In this document: positions 1 through 11,100 of the stretch, in pieces
Layout: each line of letters opens with the position of its first letter
Position numbering within the stretch: the stretch's first letter is position 1
NCBI GenBank assembly: GCA_949825025.1
Contig: OX463780.1
Coordinates: 28,734,118-28,798,117 of the forward strand
From: Siphlonurus alternatus
Lineage: Eukaryota; Arthropoda; Insecta; Ephemeroptera; Siphlonuridae
Direction of reading: 5' to 3'
DNA: 64,000 nt
Position numbers and translations under genes: made by a program
The notes under the pieces: generated by a model
The model's input: only the letters and a program-made list of their open reading frames with translations
What the model was told of the DNA's origin: nothing
Database searches by the model: none

Positions 1-212
1 CCCGGGTTTGCGTGTACCGGCAGTACATTATTTAGCAGCAAATATGCGATAGTAATCAAAGAAATATTGCACGGCTAAAAAAAAAAAAATAAAACAATAA
101 TAAAAAAATTGGGATCTTTGATCTGTTATACCGCTCGAGAGGTTTCTCATATGCGCGCTCAAGCCAATTATACCGATGTGTCGTAATTATAATAAAGGGT
201 GATCAGAACTGC

Positions 213-1027
213 ATGAACATCAAATAAATCGATCATGGTATATACAATAATATATGTACAAAATTAGGCGCCAACCAGAATCTAATATAAATTTTTAAAT
301 ACAAAATTTAATAAAAAAATAAAAAATGAAATTTTTATAAGAAAAAATTACATTATTAAACATTATTTCATTATTATTAGTATTTATTTGATTGAGAAAA
401 AAATAAACGTAATCCTGTTAAGGTAGAGATAACACGAATCAGCTGACCCAATGCTAAAAAATCTCATTCATGAAAATTATGAAAAAAAAAAAATAATAAT
501 AAAATATTCTCCTCTACATTATCACCAATCAGTATAGCTAAAATATCAGGTACACAAATTCGAGCTAGCTTTCGAGTTATTAATTTTTAATGTTGACTAA
601 TTTAGCATGGAAGTTTCATTTCTCCATCTCCATGTTAAATTAGTCAACATTAAAACAACTTTAAAAATTAATAACTCGAAAACTAGCTCAGTTTTGTATA
701 CCTGATAATTTAGCTATACTGATAGGCGATGTAGAGGAGAACATTTTATTTTTTTTTTTTCGTAATTTTCATGACTGAGATTTTTTTAGCATTAGGTCAG
801 CTGATCCGTGTTATCTCTACCTTAACAGGATTACGATTATTTTTTTCTCAATTAAATAAATACTAATAATATTGAAATAATGTTTAATAATGCAATTTTT
901 TCTTATAAAAATTTCATTTTTTATTTTTTTACTATAAATTTTGTCTTTAAATTTTTTTATTAGATTCTGGTTGTCGCCTAATTTTGTGCATATTGTATAT
1001 ACCATGATCGATTTATTTGATGTTCAT
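213..1027. mobile_element. 815-bp foldback palindrome
   Basis: The two halves are near-complete reverse complements. The left outer end ATGAACATCAAATAAATCGA returns at the right outer end, and the fold centre lies near 620 around a loop flanked by TTGACTAATTT / AAATTAGTCAA. The arms differ mainly in A or T run lengths and scattered substitutions. No coding frame survives and no clear target duplication flanks it. It is probably a non-autonomous foldback DNA transposon. Confidence 0.75.
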
Positions 1028-1360
1028 TATATACATTGCGTAAAAATTATACCAGACATTCAGGTTTCATATTAACAATGCAGTTTGATTGACACTATTA
1101 TTTAAAAAAAAGGCTTAAAACAATATTTATTTTTATATATGTTTCTTACCACGTGAAAGGACTTATGAATTAACAAAAAATAATTAAAAATTGGATATTA
1201 TATTAAGTTTGAAACATTCAATCACGATTTCAAAAGGGCTCGCATAAGTGCATGTCATAACAAATTATAAATAAAATGCATGCATTTTTTGTTTTTAGAT
1301 AATTTCTGCTTCTTTGTTGAGAGCATTATTATATGATTTTGTCATAATTTTACCCTAAAA

Positions 1361-1478
1361 AAGGGGCGTGTCCTTAAAAAAAATCGCGCCTGCGGCGGGC
1401 CATTGGGGGGCTCCGCCCCCCATGGTGTTCTGCTGGTCCCATGTCAGGCAGCACCCCCGCGGAAAAGGGGCACGAGCC
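1361..1478. repeat. GC-rich module with short inverted ends
   Basis: About 120 bp is far richer in G+C than its surroundings. It starts AAGGGGCGTG and ends CCGCCCCTGA, giving a short inverted end, and runs into a (TA)n tract. About 40 bp of its left part recurs at 22983-23025 inside the hAT-like element (see findings). Confidence 0.5.
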
Positions 1479-3719
1479 GCCCCTGATATATATATATATA
1501 TATATCAATTTTTTATATTACTGTATGAGAAGCATTTATTTACACATTTTAATTTTATCTTGGAGAGGTCTAAACATAGAATCACAAATCAAAATTTTTA
1601 AGAAAATAACTAAATTTTAATGTGTATAGAAAAATACATATTATATTATTTCTTGAATGATATCGATTGTGAAAGGAGCTCTTTGAGTTTGAACTTGAGG
1701 CGACTGACTAGACTTTATACGACATTATACGCTTATCACTTTTTCGTATCAGAGTTCATAATTCAACACCACATTATACTGTTGACTCGTTACCTACATT
1801 GTGCAAAAAAAAAAATAAATAAATAAAAAATCAAATCAAATCAATTCTCATTTCAGATTTATAAACTATACATATCCACCAGAGACTGAAATAAGATCAT
1901 TTGAGGAACATTACTTAATTTTTAATATTATTCATACTTATACATGGTAATTGTTTAAAACTATATTATTGTTATCAATTAAAGCTCTACCTTGGCTTTA
2001 TCATTGTTAGTGCAGTAAACAAATCACTGCTATAGTGACAGTTGAACAGTTGAGAATAAAACTTTGACAGTTGGAGATAATGTGCTGAACACTTGGCGGT
2101 TGCTATCAGTAAAATCAAAACAATGCCAAAAATTAGCTGTCAGTACTTTGAGCTTTCGAAATCTGAACTGTTTGGACCTCTTAGACTGAAGTTGTGAAAC
2201 ATTGGAACCAAAGTCCATAATTCAATATTTAATCGCTATTTATTTATATATATATATACCTTATGGCCTAAATGGATAAATTTTGGATGATAGCTTCATT
2301 TTAGGGCACCAATTGACTATTAGTTGACACGATTTGATGATATAAAGTTTTTATTTTTATTCGTCTCTTGATTGTTGAGCTTTTTATCAAAGTTAAGATT
2401 GACATGATATACTTATCTCTACTTTGCTTTAGTATTATCGTTAGTTTATTACGCACAAATGTAAGGAAGATTTATCATAAATCAATAATTGTGTAGTAAT
2501 ATTAAAAAGTTATTTTTATTTTTAACAGATTATAAGTAGACTCTTTTTTTGCATTGTTGTCTGCAAATATACTTAAATGTCTGCTCTTAAAAAGATAAAA
2601 AATAATTAATGTAATTGTACTAAATATTTAAAGCAATATTTTAATAATATTGAATTTGTAGGAACATTGTAAAACACAATTGAAATCATTTAAATGAAAC
2701 GAGTAACAAATTTATCGGTCAACATACAATACAATACATAATCACTCATGTCAGTAACATTTTAATAGAAATTTAATAAAAGGGAGTAAAAGTCTGGCTT
2801 AACATATTTATCACATGATCTGTAATATGCAATATTATGTTTATTATTTAGCGGCAGACGACGTTTTTTTTTTCCTAACATTATCATCCTTTCAGCTCTA
2901 TATTTCTTGTATTATTTTCCTCTTACTGTCAGTTCAAACAGTGTTTTTTTTTGTATACGCACATATTCAAAGCAAAAATATGAATATACATTTCAAAGTA
3001 TGTGGCCCTCAACACAGATTTACTTCATTTTGCGAGGTACGTGCTAAAGCCCTTGAAGTGAGTCACTGTTATCTCCTTTACATATAATAATCACGCTCAC
3101 TCGCTAACAGACTGTTATCACCGCAATCGGCTCAATCTCGGTCCTCACACCTTTTATAACAATTATTATCACTTGTCAGCTGTCTTGACTAGCCAAATGT
3201 CACGTAATGTCGTAATTAGAGCTTACACAAACCGAGGACAAATATATACTTAGGGGGGAAGATTAAATTATAAAGATGTTTTATATATCCTTTTCGTCTC
3301 AAAGATTGATCTCGGGTACTTCGGAGTCATATATAAAATAATGCTCTCAGGTCGAGGATTTGCATGACTGACATATAATATATAATTTAAACTTTTGAGA
3401 ATTTTCTAAAACCTATCACTTTTATCACTTATGGTTTGGGCAAATTTAAATGGTGATTTTTTTTTTCATCAGATCTCTTTCCGGCCATTTTAAACATTAA
3501 AAAAACAATTTAATGTAGACCCACTTCAAAAAATGATGGCACCCATGACCCATTGATGGCAAATCCACTGAGAATCTCATTAAAATAAAAGAGGGTAATC
3601 CCCGAGATCTCAATAAACATCAGATATTCATCCTTAGGAAAGTGAATTTATTTTATTGTCTCTTTCATGGGCACAACATAAATATAAATACAATAAAAGT
3701 AAAAAAGATATAAAGAATT
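1479..3719. other. AT-rich intergenic stretch, no gene supported
   Basis: Only short low-complexity ORFs are present (for example 1620-1826 and 2815-3087), with no family match or splice context. A short (TA)n follows the GC-rich module at 1486-1505. Confidence 0.5.
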
Positions 3720-3720
3720 A

Positions 3721-3931
3721 AGGTGCATTTATATGGAGCGGATAAAGCGAGAAAATCACGTACCACAACCAATCAGAAGCTCGGGATTTCCTCGCCTTGC
3801 GGGGAGCGATTCTATCGCCAACAGCGATTCTATCGCCAGCATGGCTGCCATACGAGATTGAAGCAAGTGCGCTTTTCTCGCTCCGCCAATTAATTACGTC
3901 CCGCTCGAAATCGCTCCATGGAAATGCACCT
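3721..3931. mobile_element. 211-bp TIR element (MITE) with internal 18-bp tandem repeat
   Basis: Terminal inverted repeats AGGTGCATTTATATGGAGCG and CGCTCCATGGAAATGCACCT match except at two positions. An 18-bp unit, AGCGATTCTATCGCCAAC, is repeated at 3805-3840. The left flank is TTA and the right is TTT, so no clean target duplication is visible. It is related to the element at 6861. Confidence 0.75.
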
Positions 3932-4064
3932 TTTATTTAGCCCATGGGGCAAATGAAAAAGATTGCTGAGCATTTGAATTTCATGAGAGTTTGAATTTTT
4001 ATGCAAATTGACACCTTCTTCGATGAAGATTATAAATAAAATTTATTTTAAAAATGTTGTGTTA

Positions 4065-4144
4065 CTATCAAAACCTAAAAAGTGTGCCCCTCTCCTTATG
4101 GAACTTGTATGCTATTCAGGGGTACACCTTTTTGGTTCTGATAG
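4065..4144. mobile_element. 80-bp TA-flanked hairpin MITE, copy 1
   Basis: It starts CTATCAAAACC and ends GGTTCTGATAG, with TA directly on both sides, as expected for Tc1/mariner-type target duplication. The arms pair almost completely around a loop near GGAACTTGTATGC. A second copy of the same length is at 42189-42268. Confidence 0.8.
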
Positions 4145-4146
4145 TA

Positions 4147-6209
4147 ATTTTTAATTGAATAACATATAATTAATAATTACATAGAATTTATAGTCTGCAA
4201 AGTAAATAACTACACAAAAAGAAAAAAAAATGAATTGTATTTTTTTTTAACAGCAACAGAATTGTTAACCCATTTAAAGTTTGAGCAGGATTGAAAATTG
4301 CTGAGTTAACAATAATCGTGAGGAAGGAGTAAAAAGTTTTCTCCAGAGCGGCAATTACTGAGCTCATCAATAACGCGATCCCCACTCTATCTATCATAAT
4401 CCATACTGCCAATTATCGTTAGCCAACTAATCACATTTCAAAAGATTTCGCTTTAAAAGTCTCTCTTTATCTATCGGACTGCTACTGGCCAGGCGTTCCC
4501 TTATTTTAGATATGGACTGCTTAAGTGTCTCATGTAATATATATAGAGATTGCATTAGGTGAAAATCCCACTGCTTTAAAGTTTTTTTAGAAAATAAGTT
4601 GTATATTATGTACGTACACATATTGGCAATTATATAACAAAAAGTTATGAAGTTACGATTGAATTAAGAAATTTTTGCAACCCAAATTTACATCTACATT
4701 TTATCACATTTCTATCTTAAAACGTACTATTTACTACTTTATTTGCAGTTATACACAAGATAAAATTGAATTAATTTAGTTCTTAAAAGTTTTTTCTGAA
4801 AGTATTCCTTAATACACCATGCACCTGCTAAAAGAATCGCAATTTTTAATAAAAATATGGCATTTCAAATTCTGTATATTTAATTAAAACTGAAACGATA
4901 AATTTGTTCTAATTATTGCACACTATTTATAGTGTAATACATACAGGCTTTACGTCATGCAGCATCCAATAATTGTTGCTGAGTATTGCAGTTTTATCAC
5001 AGTGGTTATCTTCACTTTATATTTTCTTTATTTTGGAAATCCCCCTTCAGAGGACGTTGCTTTCTCATTGTCTTCAAGATGCTAATCACGTTATCACGGA
5101 CCCAATGATCCCGTAATATTGACGCTATTGCGTTTGCATGGCGCCAAGACTTGACAGATAAATATCATCGCACTACAAAAATAACCGGTAGTAATTACGA
5201 TTTAATAAAGTAGTAGTCATGGTAAATATGGAAAATTTGTTTTTGAATATTTTTCCCTTCAAAGATAAACTCTGTAAATGACCGACTATAGTTACAAAAA
5301 ATTATGTATGTTTTTATCAAAAGTTTCAACAAAATATTTACTTTTATATCACATATTTTATATTTCACAGCTAAAATAAATTAACCATAAATGCCAGATC
5401 ATCTCTATCTTGTTCAACATTAAAATTGGCATCATCTTTTCCTAGCTTCCCCATCTGTACCAAGCTTCATTTTGAAGCTGGATAATTAAGTTGCCTAGCC
5501 TCAAGTGGAGATATTGTGGCAAGTCAGACGCTTAATAATTGTTTACGTGTACATACATTCATACGCAGAAAAAAACACAATTTTTAATATACGCATTCAC
5601 AATGAAATGTTTAAAAATGTTTATTAGAAAAAAAAAGGTTATTTATATAGCATTTGGAGTTGCATATATCGATGGTACTAGCTTCCATTTAGGTTTATAT
5701 TTTACTGATATAAGCAAATCAACAACAAGCCTTATTGAAAATGAAAATAGGTACCGGGTCGTTTGAAACTAATAGACTTAATTATTATACCTAGTGGAGG
5801 GTTCAAAAGTAACATAGCTCAAAATTAGTGTGATTTTATTGAAACTTTTATAAAATCTGATAATTGACTCCTAAAAATATATTGTTTACGTAAATTTATT
5901 ATTTACGCACTGATAAATTGTTACAATCAAGTAATTTATCACAGGAGATAGCAATAGAAAAATGCAATACATTAAATCCCAGATTTGTGCGTATTTTACG
6001 TATTATCTTGTGCATTTTTTTGTTTTGAATTGAAATCAATTGTCGTTACATTTTTAATTTTAATTCATTGTCTATTCGTGATTTTTATTGCTATACTGAA
6101 GATTTTTTTTAATAATTTGTGTTTTTATCATTTATGGTGATTACATTCGTTTTGTGCACAATGTCTTAATTATGATTATTCCATGCTAGTGTAAATAATA
6201 TAATATGAA

Positions 6210-6210
<1 letters not shown>
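4147..6210. other. AT-rich intergenic stretch
   Basis: No supported gene. ORFs at 4188-4621 (-) and 5539-5766 (+) are short and AT-driven. It holds one copy of a dispersed block near 5480-5520 (ending TTGCCTAGCCTCAAG) shared with 18238 and 36513. Confidence 0.45.

Positions 6211-6279
<69 letters not shown>
6211..6279. repeat. (TA)n microsatellite
   Basis: An uninterrupted TA dinucleotide tract of about 69 bp. Confidence 0.97.
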
Positions 6280-6284
<5 letters not shown>

Positions 6285-6523
6285 TTTCTTTTTGTTTGGT
6301 TTCTGTTATACTCTTATATTTCTTGGTTGTTTCGTTTCACGGAAATATAATTTAGATTAAAATTCTTTTCTTATTATTTACTTTCATGGCAAAGAAATTT
6401 GTGTTTAAGAGTTTCATGAAACTTGTTTTTGCAATTTAGTGGCATGCTACCGACCGATAATAATATATCTATGCTTGTCTATTTTTTTTTATCCTCTTGC
6501 AACAATAAAAATATTCAGGAAGG

Positions 6524-6667
<144 letters not shown>

Positions 6668-6860
6668 GTCACATAATTTTTTCCATGACATCGGATCGTA
6701 CAACAAATATTATCATTTGTATTGGTCATATAAAATCAAACATTTTCATTATTATGTTACAATGGAGCTGGTAAAAATATACATTGCATGCATGCAGTAT
6801 TCTTCCAACACATCTCATGTATTGTGATTTAAATAAATATTACATTATTTTGAGTATTAT

Positions 6861-7078
6861 AAGGCGCGGATTCAAATGGCGACAACGGCGATGCGACGCA
6901 ATTTTGTTACACAAGCTGTGAAATCATCCATGGAAGCTTATTCGCCATTATAACGGCGAATATTGCGTTAAATTGCGATGCTCTTTTTTAATCGCCAAAT
7001 ATGACCGTCAATGGATCAAAGGATGTTGCAGCAAGTGCGCATTATTCGCTTCGTGTCGCAAGCTGGAAATCGCCACCT
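6861..7078. mobile_element. Degenerate TIR element related to the 3721 element
   Basis: The left end AAGGCGCGGATTCAAATGGC and right end GGAAATCGCCACCTT are imperfect inverted repeats rich in GGCGA. The internal motif GCAAGTGCGC followed by an ATTCGCT-like stretch matches the same position in the 3721-3931 element. No transposase is present. Confidence 0.55.
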
Positions 7079-7710
7079 TTAAAATATATTGAGTCACTGA
7101 AGTCGCCTACACTTATGAAATCATCTATAAGATATATATGATCACGTGTATGACGAATGACGTATGTATCCTAGCTATCATAGTTGAGTTCGACACTTAA
7201 AAATTGTACTTTAACACCATGGTTCATATGGTGCATATATATTTTCTCTAAAAGGCTGCTGGTCGGCAAACAAGTGACGATCGAGCAAATATAATCAGTG
7301 AAGTATCCTCTCGCCGTATTTATATATATATATATATTTTTACCTGCTGAACTTTGACTGCATCTTCATGCTTCAAGTCCCTTATATAACGCATCACATT
7401 TGTGTAAGCTAGGCCCAGATCTAGTTTCGAAACGAAGCAAATTTTTTACTTTTCTTTGATATTAATAATCTTAAAAATTCAAATTTTTCATATTTCATTA
7501 TATTTTTGTACTCGGATTTCATACTTGAGAATAGATTACATCTACAAGTTTTTTTAATTACAATCTCAAACATACTCCATATTAAATTATATTTAGGAAA
7601 AAAGAAATACAGAAAATATGGAGGACTTATTTGGAGATCCAAAATGAACATTTTAAAAGTCCCAAAATGCTAATTTGCATCTTAACTGACCTGATTTAAA
7701 ATCTCGATTT

Positions 7711-7850
7711 GGACTATTCATGATAGTTGAATGCCCAGAAAGTTAAACAGGTTCATCACTAACCGAGATTTTAGTACTAGACTAATTCAATGATACTGAA
7801 CATTATTATTGAAAAACTTGGATAACTCCCTTCGTGAATCACGCTCAAGA
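7711..7850. repeat. Degenerate palindromic repeat, TTCACGAAG family
   Basis: It contains CAGGTTCATCACTAACCG on the left and GGATAACTCCCTTCGTGAAT on the right. These are arms of the family clustered at 15.9-17.0 kb, diverged. Confidence 0.4.
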
Positions 7851-7981
7851 GTTTTATATAATATATTATGCAGCTATAGTTTAGCGTAGCAAAACTACGG
7901 ATAAAGTTGTAAAGATGTAGTGTGATAACGTATCATGCAGGCGTCCAGGCGCCATCTTATCTTATGTGATGGACCCGAGGC

Positions 7982-7988
7982 TATATAA
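7982..7988 (+). promoter_or_regulatory. TATA box of the NPC2-like gene
   Basis: TATATAA lies 45 nt upstream of the ATG in a short GC-richer stretch. Transcription would be expected about 25-30 nt downstream, near 8010-8018, which gives a very short 5' UTR. No clear initiator motif was seen. Confidence 0.55.
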
Positions 7989-8026
7989 ACAGTAGGACCG
8001 CGAGAGACGACAATACAAACGGCATC

Positions 8027-8102
8027 ATGATGTTCCAAGCGTTGCATCTTCTCTTACTCCTCGCCTTCGCTACGGCGGACTCCGTCCCTTTCGAAAACTG
8101 TG
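8027..8102 (+). CDS. NPC2-like exon 1: signal peptide
   Basis: This exon encodes residues 1-25 plus one base of codon 26. Two ATGs in tandem (8027, 8030) open the frame, and the first was chosen as the start. The donor is GTGAGC at 8103. The exon is clearly richer in G+C than the flanking introns. It ends at the first conserved cysteine (ENC), a common place for the ML domain to begin. Confidence 0.9.
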
Positions 8103-11100
8103 GTGAGCAAACTGCGCTTCAGTAAATTGAATCAATGTTAAAATTTGGTGGAAAAAAATAAATATATTTATGTTATATCATGGTTATATGGTTTTACGAA
8201 ATACAAAAAAAAAAAAAAAAAAAAAATACTGACAAACAAATGAAATGCTAAAATTGTGAATATGTTTGGTTAATGCAATATATTATGTAACATTACAAAT
8301 TTTATGTTATAATCGTAATCATTTTGTGCATGGTATTTTCCAACAGCATTAAGTAATTATGAAGTATTTTGCTAGAACAAACTGCGCAATACGTTCTGTA
8401 AAGAGATTAATAAATCTCGTGGTGAAAGGCAGTGGTAGGCAAAGACTGTTCTTGGGTGGTAGGAACGATTTGTAAGCTCGGCTGTTGCACTCGTCTGCTG
8501 GGAGTGACCCACATTGCTGGAGACGGGAGATAGGACTTGTTATTAGTGATACTTCAAATAATGGAGAATTATTGGCAGTGCATTATTAAATTTATCCATC
8601 AAAATATGTGTACGTGCAGATCTTTAACAAAAAAATTTAGTAAAATTAAATTGAGACCCTGAGGTTCAAACTAGAGTAAAAGCCATTCAGGTATAATATA
8701 GAAGGTTTTTATCTATATGATAATAAACTGACCGTCAATAAAAAGTGGATATAAACTAATTTGGCCCAATAAGCTTAATAAAATTGTCAGAAAATTAATA
8801 GAAAATACAATAATTATCGTATAGGAAAAAAGTAGAACAAATTATTTATTTTTATATATTCATAATATTCGTGTTAATAACACATTGCATAATTTTTCCA
8901 ATTTTATTATTTAATTCATATTTTTTTCTACAGTGTACTAGTGTTAATATTTTATAATCTTGTTATGAACTCAACATCATTTAACATTACTGAGACATAC
9001 TTTTCTTTATACACTCAATACAAGTTTTATACTATAAGATCAATATTGTTGATCGCATATGAGTGACGTGTATAAGTCTTGAAGGCAACCATCTGTGTAA
9101 AATAAAAAAAAAACAAGGATATAAAATGAGAAATAAAACAGACACGCTTCTTTTAAAGGCAGCACGAGGAAGTTTTTTGCTTATTTTTCTCGTTTTTTTT
9201 TTCGTCATGGCACAATAACATTGTTAATAGAACGGAAGTTCTACTATTAATTTGTATGGTCTAAGTTTTTTACAGGATATAGGTATGTAAAGGATGTGAT
9301 TTTTTTTTTCCGATGTGTCACTATGGGATCAACTGCTTTACGGGTTAAAATTAAATCTATAACGTCTTTCTGATGTTTGTTAGGGTGTGTTTTATATTTA
9401 ACTCTGCTGCTAGTTGAGGTACAGACATTAGCATACACATGCAGTACTGTTTTTCCTCTAAATATATCAAAGTAATTTCTCATGCATAAATTTTAAAATT
9501 TAAAAAATAAACACAGACTCTTTTTCCTGAAACATGGCATTATCCCATTTTTTAAAAGAAATATACCTTTCTACTTTTGATGAGAGGTGCTTTTTATATT
9601 ATGTTTTGAGCAAGTACATACTGAACATACAATTTTTTTTAATAATAAAATTTATCTTATCAGGTAAGGACTTGTTTACAAGAAATTTGCTTGATTGACA
9701 ACATGTATGATATTTTGTATTGCATTTTTGGATAGAGAACCTCGAATATATTGAATATTAGCCATCACGTAAACTTGGTTTTCTTCTTGTTAGTAACGCC
9801 CTCAGCTATTGGTAACCCGATTGTAACGAAGGACATCATTGGCCGTAACGAGCCGAAGTAATCCCGAGCATTTTCGATGAAAACCTACATGAATATAACG
9901 GCCAGTGGATACATAATTATAATAATGTTGGTAAATAACTTTTGCGTGCAAAGGAGCAAAATACTGAATATTTTTTAATTCATGCACTTTTTTTACTTTT
10001 ACCTTTGCCGGTGTTCGATGTAATCTTTCTGTATGTTAGTATGTTGTGATAATCATTTAGTGTTCTTGCACGTCACTATCACTTACTACAACAACATACT
10101 AAATATACAAAAGGATTACATCGAACACCGGCAAAGGTCAAAGTTCGAAAAGTGAATTAAAAAATATAATAATGTAAATAATGTATTACCCATTTCTTAA
10201 AGAATTTTTATTCCAATATAACATCCTTAACATCGTCTTGTACGTCTTTCCCTATATGTTTGCGTGCTTATTTATTTGCATCACCATGAAATCACGTTTT
10301 GCAACACGGTTATAATAGATTTTAGAGGGTTGAAAAAAAAAAGACAAAAATACAAAAAAATTGACAGTGCAAAATTCAAGGTCTTCTATCCAAATTTATA
10401 ATCAAATTTGTCATACACGTCGTTCAATGACGTGGAATATGTCTTAAATAAATTGAGCAAAAATTTATGCACTTTAAGCCGCTTGAAGTAGGAGTGAAAA
10501 ACGTTTTGCAATGAAATTGTAACAAAAATTGTATCATATATGGCATACATTTTCTTGACGTTTGTCTCTATGTCAGCAGGCTCGCAGTACACGCTAATCA
10601 AGGTGGACCTAGAAGGGTGCACCAGTGTGCCGTGCGTGCTCGACCTCGACAGCTACACCAACGTGAGCACCACCTTCCAGTCAAGTAAGCACCATCCCAC
10701 CCTCTGTAATAATGTTATATATCGACGTGGTACTATATTGGTAAAATATTTTATGAAAGCCTCAAGTCCGCAGTATTTTTTTTTAATTATTTTACTAATG
10801 TTTACTAAAGATTTATATTTAACTTTTGGTTTTCATCGGAAACAAACACGAAAACCAAGTTAAATGTGAACCAGAGTATATAGTTGTGAATTCTTTTAGT
10901 TACGATGTCTATATATACTGAACATATCATGCTGTACAGAAGGAATAAAAAATAAACATCTGCACGGTCTATATATTATATTCGTATGCAGTTGATGCAA
11001 TGAATATATAAATTGTATAATAAAATTGGATATAGTTTTTTTTTTAATTGCAATAAACAATTATTATTATTAATATATTATATGTAAAAAGATCAAAAAT

